34,168 nucleotides of DNA from Bacillota bacterium (GTDB taxonomy: Bacteria; Bacillota; Clostridia; Christensenellales; Aristaeellaceae), in contig JAEWXD010000030.1 of assembly GCA_023396045.1 (NCBI GenBank), forward strand, positions 1 through 34,168. The letters run 5' to 3'. Below are positions 16,221 to 24,179 of the stretch, in pieces; the first letter of the stretch is position 1; each line of letters starts with the position of its first letter. The notes below the pieces were generated by a model that saw nothing but the letters and a program-made list of their open reading frames with translations, was not told the origin of the DNA and ran no database searches. The position numbers and the translations under genes were made by a program.

Positions 16221-17306
16221 CTATCTAAATATGTTCAACACATCTCGTAATGTCAAAAAGGCAAGCAGGCCAAACAAAAATAGCATGCCGGCCATATGGA
16301 TATAGCCTTCTATTTTTTGGTTGATAGGTTTTTTGCGTATGGCTTCAATGAAAGTGAAAATAAATCTTGCGCCGTCCAAGCCGGGTATGGGCAATAGGTT
16401 TACAAGCCCTAAGTTAATGGAAATAATCACAGCTAAGTTTAAATACATGGCAAAACCGCCAATTTTGGTTTGTTCACTTACTACCTTTACAACACCAATG
16501 GGTCCGGAAGTTTGGTCAAAGCCTTCACCGGTGGTAAATAACTTACCTAAGGCATCAATCATTGTGGTAGATGTTTGTCGGGTATACCGTAATGCTTCCG
16601 GAATTACATTTTTGGCTTCCAATTTGCCAAGTACCGGCATAATTCCAACGCCAATCGCATAGCGTTGTTCACTTTCAATATAGTCTGGGGTCATGGCAAT
16701 TTGCAAGCGCTCGCCATTGCGCAACACTTCAAATTGCAACGCAGTGCCGGGTGTTGCTTTGGCATTGATGGCATTGCGTAAGCCGTTCTGCGTACCGTCC
16801 AATACGCTTATACCTTCTACACTTAAAATTTCATCGCCGACTTGAAGACCTGCTGTATGTGCGGGGGAGTTTTCTGTAAACTCTGTAATGCGAAAACTTT
16901 CAATTTTACCACCAAAATTGGCAACCATTACTATGGCAACCACAACGGCAAGCACAAAGTTCATTACAGGGCCGGCCAATATGGTAAAAATTCGTTTCCA
17001 GGGGCTGTGGTTCATGTATAGCCTGGAGTCGTTTGCGTCTAAACTTTCTTCGCCGGCTTTTAATGCTGCCGGGTCGCTGGCAGTTTCGCCATAGTACATG
17101 CAGTAACCACCCATGGGTATGGCAGAAAGTTTAAAAATGGTATTGTGTTTTTTGCTCTTCCAAGAAAACAGGGTAGGGCCAAAGCCTATGCTGAATTCTT
17201 TTACAGGAATCCCTACAATACGGGCAGAGAAAAAATGCCCCCACTCGTGCACGGTTACAATAATACCTAATAATAAAATGGCTAATAATATAAATAATTT
17301 GTCCAT
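16221..17306 (-). CDS. rseP: Site-2 (RseP/RasP-type) intramembrane zinc metalloprotease
   Basis: 361 residues. It cleaves transmembrane segments of anti-sigma factors and leftover signal peptides. The zinc motif HEWGH is at residues 20-24 in the first helix, and the second metal motif is in LLPIPGLDGARF near the C-terminus. One PDZ domain lies in between (about 120-205, from the FTENSPAHTAGLQVGDEIL region). There are four main membrane segments. AGAGGA precedes the start. It sits 9 bases after dxr and 8 before ispG, the standard Bacillota arrangement. Confidence 0.97.
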   Translation of the reverse strand: MDKLFILLAILLLGIIVTVHEWGHFFSARIVGIPVKEFSIGFGPTLFSWKSKKHNTIFKLSAIPMGGYCMYYGETASDPAALKAGEESLDANDSRLYMNHSPWKRIFTILAGPVMNFVLAVVVAIVMVANFGGKIESFRITEFTENSPAHTAGLQVGDEILSVEGISVLDGTQNGLRNAINAKATPGTALQFEVLRNGERLQIAMTPDYIESEQRYAIGVGIMPVLGKLEAKNVIPEALRYTRQTSTTMIDALGKLFTTGEGFDQTSGPIGVVKVVSEQTKIGGFAMYLNLAVIISINLGLVNLLPIPGLDGARFIFTFIEAIRKKPINQKIEGYIHMAGMLFLFGLLAFLTLRDVLNIFR

Positions 17307-17315
17307 AATTCCTCT

Positions 17316-18524
17316 TTACTTTTCTATGCTCTGTATATAGTTGCTTGCAGCGGTTCTTGCAAGTTGGTCGGCGTGTAATATTTCTTCAAATGTAGCTACG
17401 TTTGTGTTTTGTAGTTTTTGTAAGCTGTACTGTACCGTATCGGTAATTTGCCCAAAGGTAATTTTGTCTTGCAAGAAGGCTTCTACGGCGGTTTCATTGG
17501 CTGCGTTGAGCATGGCGCACATACTGCCACCAGCGTTCATGCATTCCCTTGCCAGTTGCAATGCAGGGAAGGCTTCATTGTTAGGTTCGAAAAAATGCAA
17601 TTCATGTAGCTTGGGGTACTCTATGCCACAATGCTTGCGTTCAGGGTAGCTGATGGCGTATAGAATAGGCAGTTTCATACTGGGTATACCCAGCTGGGCA
17701 ATGATTCCCTTATCTGCAAAACCTACCATGCTATGCACAATGCTTTGTGGGTGAACAAGCACTTCTATTTTTTCTTCATCAACCCCAAAGAGCCATTTGG
17801 CCTCTATCATTTCCAAGGCCTTGTTAAACAATGTGGCAGAGTCTATGCTGATTTTTGCACCCATGTTCCAGTTGGGATGTGCCAAAGCTTGTGCTTTGGT
17901 TGCCTTATAAATATCTTCTGTTTTCCATGTGCGAAAAGGGCCGCCGGAGCAGGTGAGAAAAATTCTATCTATAGGCTGGGCAAAGCTGTTCATACATTGA
18001 AATATGGCGCTGTGCTCGCTATCAATAGGCAGTATGCGTTGCAATGGGCTGGGCATGGTTTGACCGTTGGCAAAACAAGCATCCGTAATAAAGTCAGGCT
18101 TGCTTTTTGAAAGTTGTGATGCCCTTGTTGCTTCTTGCAGCACAAGCTTGCCACCGGCAACCAAGGCTTCTTTGTTAGCAAGCAACACGCGTTTACCCAT
18201 TTGCAGGCATTGCAATACATAACGCAAACCAAGCATGCCCACCAAAGCAACAATAATATAGTCAAAATCTGCATTTTGCAGCAATTCATCCAGTGCCTTT
18301 GTACCAAAGTAAAATTGGCTTCCTGCAGGGGTATCATTATATTCTGTAAAGCCGGTCAAAGCCGCGTGAGCAGGTTTAAAACTTGCCACTTGTTGTAAAA
18401 ACAGATTTTTATTCTTATGCGCAGAAAGCGCTGTTACAGTAAATTCGGTAGGGTGCAGGGCAATGACTTCCAAGGCTTGTGTGCCTATAGAGCCCGTACT
18501 TCCCAGTATGGCTATTTTTTTCAT
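17316..18524 (-). CDS. dxr: 1-deoxy-D-xylulose-5-phosphate reductoisomerase
   Basis: 402 residues. It is the first committed enzyme of the MEP pathway (DXP to MEP with NADPH). The N-terminal NADPH motif is GSTGSIG (residues 8-14). ANKEALVAGG follows in the middle. The metal and substrate region is PIDSEHSAIFQC, with further family blocks TCSGGPFR and GAKISIDSATLFNK. GGAG lies seven to eight bases before the ATG. It is the first gene of the minus-strand run, with rseP 9 bases downstream. cdsA and uppS, often found upstream of it in Bacillota, are not here; a divergent alpha-glucosidase gene takes that place. Confidence 0.98.
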   Translation of the reverse strand: MKKIAILGSTGSIGTQALEVIALHPTEFTVTALSAHKNKNLFLQQVASFKPAHAALTGFTEYNDTPAGSQFYFGTKALDELLQNADFDYIIVALVGMLGLRYVLQCLQMGKRVLLANKEALVAGGKLVLQEATRASQLSKSKPDFITDACFANGQTMPSPLQRILPIDSEHSAIFQCMNSFAQPIDRIFLTCSGGPFRTWKTEDIYKATKAQALAHPNWNMGAKISIDSATLFNKALEMIEAKWLFGVDEEKIEVLVHPQSIVHSMVGFADKGIIAQLGIPSMKLPILYAISYPERKHCGIEYPKLHELHFFEPNNEAFPALQLARECMNAGGSMCAMLNAANETAVEAFLQDKITFGQITDTVQYSLQKLQNTNVATFEEILHADQLARTAASNYIQSIEK

Positions 18525-18559
18525 GGATACACTCCAAGCTATTTTAATAATACAAAAAA

Positions 18560-18565
18560 ATTATA
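18560..18565 (-). promoter_or_regulatory. Predicted -10 element for the dxr operon
   Basis: A perfect minus-strand TATAAT lies 35 bases upstream of the dxr start. The -35 is poor (about ATGCAA at a 17-base distance). This is the only good -10 near the head of the seven-gene run. Confidence 0.45.
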
Positions 18566-18614
18566 TCATATTTTGATTGTTTTTGCATTGGCTCTATGAT
18601 GGTAAAATGCCTGC

Positions 18615-18640
18615 ATAAGCAAATTGTTGCATTTGCTTAT
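18615..18640. repeat. Perfect 10-bp inverted repeat between divergent dxr and alpha-glucosidase genes
   Basis: ATAAGCAAAT (18615-18624), six-base loop, ATTTGCTTAT (18631-18640). It lies upstream of both predicted promoters in the 272-base divergent intergenic region. It could be an operator, or a weak terminator for unknown plus-strand transcription (TTTTG follows). The rest of the intergenic region is AT-rich with no gene. Confidence 0.55.
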
Positions 18641-18738
18641 TTTGTCTAAAAAAATAAAACTTTCAAAAATTTAAATGTAAAATATCTTTTATTTTAGCCA
18701 ACTTATGCAATAAAGCCGCCAAAAGTACAGTCGCAATA

Positions 18739-18768
18739 TTGACATATTCTGCCTTTACTTCATAATAC
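18739..18768 (+). promoter_or_regulatory. Predicted promoter of the alpha-glucosidase gene
   Basis: A perfect -35 TTGACA (18739-18744) is followed after 18 bases by TAATAC (18763-18768), or after 17 bases by ATAATA. The start codon at 18797 is preceded by TTAGGAGGA. Confidence 0.65.
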
Positions 18769-18796
18769 AAGTATACCCACTATTTAGGAGGAAATT

Positions 18797-20428
18797 ATGG
18801 ATTTTAAAAAATCAGTTGTATACCAAATATACCCAAGAAGCTTTATGGATAGTAACCAAGACGGTATTGGCGATTTACAAGGTATTATTCAAAAATTAGA
18901 TTATATTAAAAATTTAGGCGTAGATATTATTTGGCTTAGCCCCATTTATAAATCTCCGGATAAAGACAACGGCTATGATATTAGCGACTATTATGACATT
19001 TCTTATAAATTCGGCACACTTGCAGACTTTAAAGAACTGCTTGCCAAAGCCCATGAAAAAGGCTTGAAAATTGTAATGGACCTTGTAGTAAATCACACTT
19101 CAGATCAACACCCTTGGTTTCAAGAGAGCAAATCTTCTAAAACCAACCCAAAAAGAGATTACTATATTTGGCGTGATGGCTGTGGCGACAAAGCCCCTAC
19201 CACACAATTTGGCTTTTTTAATGAATCCGTTTGGGAATATGACCAAACAACCGACCAATACTACATGCATAACTTTGCCGTGCAACAACCGGATTTGAAC
19301 TGGGAAAATGAAGAAGTACGCAAAGCTGTGTATAACATGATGAACTATTGGCTTGAAATGGGTGTAGACGGTTTTCGTATGGACGTTATTAGCCTGCTTT
19401 CCAAACCGGAAGAAGCTTTGCGTAACGATGGCGGCCCGGGTAAATCTTGTGCCAATGGACCAAGAATTCATGAATTTCTTCAAGAAATGAAACGTGAAAC
19501 CTTTGCAAAATATGGTAGCTTTACCGTAGGCGAAACCGCAGAAGTAACCTTGGAAGAAGCAGACAAGTACGGTAATGCAGAAGGTACCGAGCTTGATATG
19601 GTGTTCCATTTCGAATTGGTTTCTGCCGCAGATGATGCTACACTTGGCAAATGGCAAACCAAAAAAGTTGCTATGAAAGACTTTAAAGAAATTACCAACC
19701 GTTGGCAAAAGGGTCTTTTCAATAAGGCTTGGAATAGCTTATACCTAAGTAACCACGACCAACCAAGGCAAGTTTCTCGTTTTGGTAATACAGACACCAA
19801 GCGCAATTGGGAAAAGAGCGCTAAAATGCTGGCAACTGTAATGCACTTGCAACAAGGCACCCCGTATGTATACCAAGGCGAAGAATTGGGTATGACCAAC
19901 TTTAAAATAACATCTTTAAACGATTGTGATGACTATGAAGTATTCAGTTCCTACAAAAACTTGGTAGAGAATAAAAAACTAACCACCCATGATGATTTTA
20001 TTGCAGCTTTAAATGAACGTTGTCGCGACCATGCCAGAACCCCTATGCAATGGAATGCTGGCGCAAATGCAGGCTTTACCACTGCTACTCCTTGGTTAAA
20101 AGTGAACCCCAACTATACAGAAATTAACGCAGAAGCCCAAGTGAACGATCAAAATTCTATTTATAATTACTACAAAAAGCTTATTGCGTTGCGTAAAGAA
20201 GTAGAATGTATTGTAGATGGCGACTTTAACCTTGTACTTCCTGAAAACGATGATATTTTTGCATTTACAAGGCAAAATAAAGATAGTAAAATTACAGTAG
20301 TAGCTAACTTTACAAGCAAAACCATGGCTATGCCATTGGCTTTGGAGGGCGCTTTGCTTATTGGCAACTATAATGACGCAAGCAAGGAACTTCGCCCTTA
20401 TGAAGTTTTGGTATATTTGCAAAAATAA
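18797..20428 (+). CDS. GH13 alpha-glucosidase (oligo-1,6-glucosidase / TreC-like)
   Basis: 543 residues, no signal peptide, so it acts inside the cell on imported oligosaccharides. It begins with the typical VVYQIYPRSFMDSNQDGIGD. Catalytic residues: nucleophile D196 in GFRMDVI, acid/base E246 in TVGETAE, and D321 in SNHDQPR. NGYDISDYYD and VVNHTSDQHPWF are further GH13 blocks. The valine after D196 (DVIS) is typical of alpha-1,6-acting members, while maltases usually have Ala or Thr there, so isomaltose, panose or dextran fragments are likely. Trehalose-6-phosphate hydrolase is the main alternative. A strong AGGAGG precedes the start. The epimerase-like gene follows 12 bases later and probably shares its transcript. 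Confidence 0.95.
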   Translation: MDFKKSVVYQIYPRSFMDSNQDGIGDLQGIIQKLDYIKNLGVDIIWLSPIYKSPDKDNGYDISDYYDISYKFGTLADFKELLAKAHEKGLKIVMDLVVNHTSDQHPWFQESKSSKTNPKRDYYIWRDGCGDKAPTTQFGFFNESVWEYDQTTDQYYMHNFAVQQPDLNWENEEVRKAVYNMMNYWLEMGVDGFRMDVISLLSKPEEALRNDGGPGKSCANGPRIHEFLQEMKRETFAKYGSFTVGETAEVTLEEADKYGNAEGTELDMVFHFELVSAADDATLGKWQTKKVAMKDFKEITNRWQKGLFNKAWNSLYLSNHDQPRQVSRFGNTDTKRNWEKSAKMLATVMHLQQGTPYVYQGEELGMTNFKITSLNDCDDYEVFSSYKNLVENKKLTTHDDFIAALNERCRDHARTPMQWNAGANAGFTTATPWLKVNPNYTEINAEAQVNDQNSIYNYYKKLIALRKEVECIVDGDFNLVLPENDDIFAFTRQNKDSKITVVANFTSKTMAMPLALEGALLIGNYNDASKELRPYEVLVYLQK

Positions 20429-20440
20429 GGAGACTTTGCT

Positions 20441-21313
20441 GTGAAACATACTCTTGTTTGTGGCAATGCAAAAGCAATGGTAGAAGATCAAGGCGCAGAA
20501 CTGATTTCTTTCTACAATACAAAAGAATATCTATGGCAAGCCGACCCCAACTATTGGGGCGGCTTTTCGCCTGTTTTATTCCCAAACCCAAGCACGCTTA
20601 TGAATGACACCATTCGTATAGAAGGGAAGGAATATCATATTCCAAAACATGGTTTTGTGCGTGGCAAAGCTTTTACGGTGGTGCAAAAAACAGAAAATTC
20701 CATTTGTTTAAGCTATACTTCCAACACAGAAACCTTGGCAATGTACCCTTATCCCTTTGTGCTGTATGTAACCCATACCATTACAGAACAAGGCTTTACT
20801 ACGGCTTACCGTGTACAAAATATAGGGAACAGTACCATGCATTTTTGCATAGGTGGGCACCCATCTTTTAACTGCCCTCTAAACAAAGGGGAGGCCTTTG
20901 AAGATTACGCCCTTGTGTTTGAATATAAAGAAAACGCCAAAGCCTACTATACAGCTGGCGGTAAGTATATGGATAGGGATTTATACTGGCATCGCTTAAA
21001 TAATACAGACACATGGAATTTAAAGCATGCAGATTTTGAAAAAGATTCCAGTATTTTTGAAAATTTAAAATCAAGTTACGTTTCCTTAGTGCATAAACAC
21101 ACAGGGGAAGGGGTGCGTGTGCATTTTGGAAATTTCCCGGCCTTAGTAGTTTGGACAAAGGACACACCGTCCTCGCCCTTTCTTTGTATAGAACCATGGC
21201 AGGGAGTGCCGGCGCTGAAAGATGAAAGCGGCAATTTTGAAGACAAAGCCTATGCTATACATTTACCAATGGGTGAAGAATATACTGCTTCCTTTCAAGT
21301 GGAAATACTGTAA
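20441..21313 (+). CDS. Aldose 1-epimerase family protein (LacX-like)
   Basis: 290 residues with a beta-sandwich pattern of the galactose mutarotase superfamily: GAELISFYNTKEYLWQADP, YWGGFSPVLFPNPSTL, then YHIPKHGFVRGK with a likely active-site histidine, and later GGHPSFNCPL and ...FLCIEPWQGVPA with the acidic residue. These match LacX-type proteins. It would interconvert alpha and beta anomers of a free or phosphorylated sugar, fitting the alpha-glucosidase just upstream. The start is GTG 20441, chosen because AAGGAG lies 8 bases upstream and homologous sequence begins here. Confidence 0.9.
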   Translation: MKHTLVCGNAKAMVEDQGAELISFYNTKEYLWQADPNYWGGFSPVLFPNPSTLMNDTIRIEGKEYHIPKHGFVRGKAFTVVQKTENSICLSYTSNTETLAMYPYPFVLYVTHTITEQGFTTAYRVQNIGNSTMHFCIGGHPSFNCPLNKGEAFEDYALVFEYKENAKAYYTAGGKYMDRDLYWHRLNNTDTWNLKHADFEKDSSIFENLKSSYVSLVHKHTGEGVRVHFGNFPALVVWTKDTPSSPFLCIEPWQGVPALKDESGNFEDKAYAIHLPMGEEYTASFQVEIL

Positions 21314-21342
21314 TTGCTAAAAATAGCTGCTCTTGCTATAAT
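21314..21342 (+). promoter_or_regulatory. Predicted sigma-A promoter of the DUF1576 gene
   Basis: TTGCTA (21314-21319), 17-base spacer, perfect TATAAT (21337-21342). It begins one base after the stop codon of the epimerase-like gene, so the DUF1576 gene has its own transcript. Confidence 0.78.
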
Positions 21343-21368
21343 AAAATAAACAAAGAAAGAGGTAGCCT

Positions 21369-22643
21369 ATGTTAGATAAAAAAAGTGGTAGAATTTATTT
21401 AATGCTCTATGGCATTTGCACAGCATTGCTTGTAAGTTCTATTTTTTTCAATACAGTAAATACATTGTTGCCCAATTTTGCAAGCTTGCAGCTAAGTGCA
21501 AGCAGACTTTATACCGATGCATTTATGGTAGGTGCAGAAAACGCTACCATACTTAATGCCGCTATACTTGGTATGTTGGCATTGGCAAGCTTGTTGCTTG
21601 CAAGGGTAAAACCTACCGGCTTTACAGTTGCTTGTGTGTTTATGATTATTGGTGCAGGCTTTGCCGGCATGACAGTATTGAGTGTGCCACCCATTATTTT
21701 TGGTACTTGGCTGTATGCAAAGTTAAAAAAAGAACGTTATCAAAAATACAGCCATGAAGCCTTGCTTGCTTTTGCTTTAAGCCCGGTTATCAATCAAGTT
21801 GCTTTTGGGCAAGCAAGGGCATTTGGCAGTATAGGGCAATATATTTTGGCACTATTGGTGGGCATATTTATTGGCTTTGTAGTTGCACCCTTGGCGTATA
21901 CAGTGGGTCAAAAAACAAGAATTTACCGTATGCAATACGAGCTTTGTGCCTTGGGCGTTGTATCTATGGTGTTTTATGCAGGCTATAAAACCATTGTAAT
22001 AGACCGTACCTTTATAGAGGATTTTGCTGTTCTTGAAAGCGTGGTAAGCGAAGGCAGTAATCTTTGGCTTATCTTTATTGTTTTATTTTTGGCTTTTATT
22101 GGCCTTGCCTTTGCCTTGCATAAGGATGCTAAAAATATTTACATAAAAGAAATGAAAACACAAGTCGGGAAGGACTATATAGAGGTTTTTTCCATCTCCA
22201 GCATACTTATTAACATTGCTTTGGTTGGCCTTATTACACTGCTCTATTTTGCGTGTATAGGGGTAAGTTTTCATGGCATCAGTATATGCGTATTAATGCT
22301 TTCTTTAGGGCTTGCTTGTTTACGCTTAAACCCTTTGCACATTCCGGTAGTGCTCATTGGATTATTGCTTTCTGCATATACCGGTATTAGCGATTTGCAT
22401 GAGCCGGTTATGTTATTTGGCTATGCCTTTTCTTTAGGGCTTACAGCAATGGTGCCGCACAGCAATGTATATGTGGCAATTTTTGCAGGTATTTTGTTTA
22501 ACTACTTAAATATCTTTTCTCAAAGTTTATTCGCAGGGTTAAATCTTTATGGTTCTGGTGCGGCAATGGGCTTTAGCATATTTATCAGCAACACTTTGTA
22601 TCGTGCTTTTATACTTAAAGAAACCACAGAAATTAACGAATAA
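21369..22643 (+). CDS. DUF1576 domain-containing membrane protein
   Basis: 424 residues with about 10-12 hydrophobic segments. It resembles DUF1576 proteins of Bacillota, in particular the segment AFMVGAENATILNAAILG near the N-terminus, a duplicated-looking architecture and the C-terminal MVPHSNVYVAIFAGILFNYLNIFSQSLFAGLNLYGSG. The family has no established function. It looks like a transporter or channel. It has its own promoter, a GAGGT Shine-Dalgarno site and a strong terminator, so it is monocistronic. Nothing nearby indicates a substrate. Confidence 0.85.
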   Translation: MLDKKSGRIYLMLYGICTALLVSSIFFNTVNTLLPNFASLQLSASRLYTDAFMVGAENATILNAAILGMLALASLLLARVKPTGFTVACVFMIIGAGFAGMTVLSVPPIIFGTWLYAKLKKERYQKYSHEALLAFALSPVINQVAFGQARAFGSIGQYILALLVGIFIGFVVAPLAYTVGQKTRIYRMQYELCALGVVSMVFYAGYKTIVIDRTFIEDFAVLESVVSEGSNLWLIFIVLFLAFIGLAFALHKDAKNIYIKEMKTQVGKDYIEVFSISSILINIALVGLITLLYFACIGVSFHGISICVLMLSLGLACLRLNPLHIPVVLIGLLLSAYTGISDLHEPVMLFGYAFSLGLTAMVPHSNVYVAIFAGILFNYLNIFSQSLFAGLNLYGSGAAMGFSIFISNTLYRAFILKETTEINE

Positions 22644-22653
22644 TTACAAATAA

Positions 22654-22682
22654 AAAAATCCAAGCGTGCGTCTTGGATTTTT
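22654..22682. terminator. Bidirectional terminator between the convergent DUF1576 and folT genes
   Basis: AAAAATCCAAG (22654-22664), 7-base loop, CTTGGATTTTT (22672-22682). The T-run on the plus strand ends the DUF1576 transcript. The A-run on the 5' side serves as a U-run for the minus-strand folT transcript. Confidence 0.9.
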
Positions 22683-22694
22683 CATTGTTGCCAT

Positions 22695-23585
22695 TTACCT
22701 TATATGTATGGCTTTGCCAATTCTATCACTTAATGTAATGCTTAAGAATGCATAGAGTGGTACAGAAAATACTTGCTTAGGTAAAGCGCGAATAAAGTAG
22801 TACCAAAATGTATTGCCTTGCAAAAAACTGCGGAACAACGGTACCATTACCACGCTGGTGGTAAATTGGCCAATGGCAATACCTGCTAATACCTTTATAA
22901 AGGCATATTTGCCCTTGTTGCCGCCAAGCAAATTGGTTACAAGCATAGGTAAACAACCGGTAAGTGCAGAAGTAAGCACAAATAACGGGTTAAATGCAGA
23001 AGCAGAAGGGCGAATAATAAAACCAACCACATCAGCCACAGCGCCAACAATAAAGCCGGCCACCGGTCCCATCATATACCCTGACAGTATTATAGGGAAG
23101 CCGCCAAAACTTACAGACCCTACACGCAAACTGTTAATAGCTACACTTAAAGCTACAAAAAAAGCCATATAGGTTAAGCGGTTGGTGCTAATGCGTTTGC
23201 TGTTTTCAGCCAATAGCTTGCGTTTGCTAAGGCCACCTAAGTAAGCCAGCAGCCCTGCCAAAAGTAACATCCACACAAAGTTGTGCGCAATGAAGTTGGT
23301 ATAGGCAGCATGGGCTTCTAAAAAAGCCTCCAATTGTTTTTCTTTCAGTTTTTCTATGATGGGGAAGAAGTGGCGCAAACCAAGGCCTAAACCAACCCCC
23401 ACCACAGCCATAATGGCACCATTTATGGAGCCGGCAAAGCTGCCAATAAAGAAAACAAGGGCTAATGCAATAATGTAGCCCATGTAAATTACAGGCTTTG
23501 CATTGTAGTAAACAGCCATCACTACCAATATACATAGCAGTATGGCAAGGCATAAATCCTTATACTTTGTAAAGAATTTTTGCAT
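22695..23585 (-). CDS. folT: Folate-family ECF transporter S component (FolT-like) with extra N-terminal membrane domain
   Basis: 296 residues. The C-terminal 160 residues (from about 137, TNRLTYMAFFVALSVAINSL) are a folate-type S component, with FGGFPIILSGYMMGPVAGF, VADVVGFIIRP and AFNPLFVLTSALTG. S components bind the vitamin and pair with the shared EcfA/A'/T energising module, not present here. About 135 extra residues come first, with three or four membrane helices and a charged amphipathic stretch (EKLKEKQLEAF). Ordinary S components are about 170-200 residues, so this is an extended form. AAAGGAGG lies 8-9 bases before the start. A THF riboswitch directly upstream supports the folate assignment. 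The gene ends at a bidirectional terminator. Confidence 0.92.
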   Translation of the reverse strand: MQKFFTKYKDLCLAILLCILVVMAVYYNAKPVIYMGYIIALALVFFIGSFAGSINGAIMAVVGVGLGLGLRHFFPIIEKLKEKQLEAFLEAHAAYTNFIAHNFVWMLLLAGLLAYLGGLSKRKLLAENSKRISTNRLTYMAFFVALSVAINSLRVGSVSFGGFPIILSGYMMGPVAGFIVGAVADVVGFIIRPSASAFNPLFVLTSALTGCLPMLVTNLLGGNKGKYAFIKVLAGIAIGQFTTSVVMVPLFRSFLQGNTFWYYFIRALPKQVFSVPLYAFLSITLSDRIGKAIHIR

Positions 23586-23592
23586 AAAAATA

Positions 23593-23628
23593 ATCCTCCT
23601 TTCATCATCTACTTAAGAGGATCTTAAG
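23593..23628 (-). promoter_or_regulatory. folT expression platform: hairpin with anti-Shine-Dalgarno loop
   Basis: On the minus strand CTTAAG-ATCCT-CTTAAG (23628-23612) forms a 6-bp hairpin. The bases GATCCTC there are also complementary to the folT ribosome site GAGGAT (23598-23593). Exclusive pairing would allow translation control by sequestration. No T-run is seen, so a transcriptional terminator is unlikely. Confidence 0.6.
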
Positions 23629-23718
23629 CAGTGAACGCGGCTACTCACCGCAACATTGTTTTCGTATTACAGCAACGTTCCATCTGTAATCACTTAACGC
23701 GAGCAGCCTACCCTAGCC
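23629..23718 (-). promoter_or_regulatory. Tetrahydrofolate (THF, folT-type) riboswitch aptamer
   Basis: The minus strand carries the two hallmark conserved blocks CGCGTTAAGTG (about 23701-23691) and GCGGTGA. They are flanked by helix P2 GGCTGCTC/GAGTAGCC (23708-23701 with 23646-23639). P3 is ATTACAG/CTGTAAT (23690-23684 with 23672-23666) with an 11-base loop. The loop bases GAACG (23680-23676) pair with CGTTC (23637-23633) downstream of P2, which reproduces the long-range pseudoknot of this class with different bases. The P1 stem is not clear to me, so the outer boundaries are approximate. It controls folT by sensing THF. The remaining 119 bases up to the next terminator (23719-23837) are AT-rich, with no gene and no clear -35. 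Confidence 0.93.
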
Positions 23719-23837
23719 AATATAATAACACACCAAAGCAAATTTACATATAGAATCTTGTAATATATGTTATTAAAAAATATTTATGTTTTACAAAATT
23801 TTAAAGGATATAAAAGTGTGGTGTGCTGCAACATAAT

Positions 23838-23874
23838 AAAAAACAGGCTTTGCATATGCTTTTGCCTGTTTTTT
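23838..23874. terminator. Terminator after yhbY (stem works on both strands)
   Basis: AAAAAACAGGC (23838-23848), a 15-base loop containing the palindrome GCATATGC, and GCCTGTTTTTT (23864-23874). It would end the minus-strand nth-obgE-yhbY transcript just after the yhbY stop at 23878. Confidence 0.85.
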
Positions 23875-23877
23875 ATT

Positions 23878-24171
23878 TTATAGTGCTTTTAAGTCAATTT
23901 TTTTATGGTTACGGCTTTCTTTGTAAATTACAAACTTTTTGCCTATGCATTGTACGGGTTCTGCAAATACTTTTTCACATAATTCGTTGCAAGCGTCGTA
24001 GGTTTCAAGTTGTGCGCCGTCCTGTATAGCACATTTAATAAGCTCACGTTTTTCTAATACATCATAGGCTTCCTTTACGGTTGCTTCTGTAATGCCGTTA
24101 ATACCTATGTATAACACAGGGTCCATATTATGGGCCATTTTTCGTAATGCAGCCCTTTGTTTACTTGTCAT
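23878..24171 (-). CDS. yhbY: YhbY-type CRM-domain RNA-binding protein
   Basis: 97 residues, the normal size for a stand-alone CRM domain. The N-terminus MTSKQRAALRKMAHNMDP followed by VLYIGINGITEATVKEAYDVLEKRELIKC matches the family, including a GxxG-type loop (GING). Family members associate with pre-50S ribosomal particles. It lies 8 bases after obgE, another large-subunit assembly factor, so a joint ribosome role and joint transcription are likely. A terminator follows immediately. Confidence 0.95.
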   Translation of the reverse strand: MTSKQRAALRKMAHNMDPVLYIGINGITEATVKEAYDVLEKRELIKCAIQDGAQLETYDACNELCEKVFAEPVQCIGKKFVIYKESRNHKKIDLKAL

Positions 24172-24179
24172 ATTTACCT

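Noticed and set aside
19100..19708. Minus-strand open frame of 202 codons
   Set aside because: It lies opposite the alpha-glucosidase catalytic domain, so it is a shadow frame.
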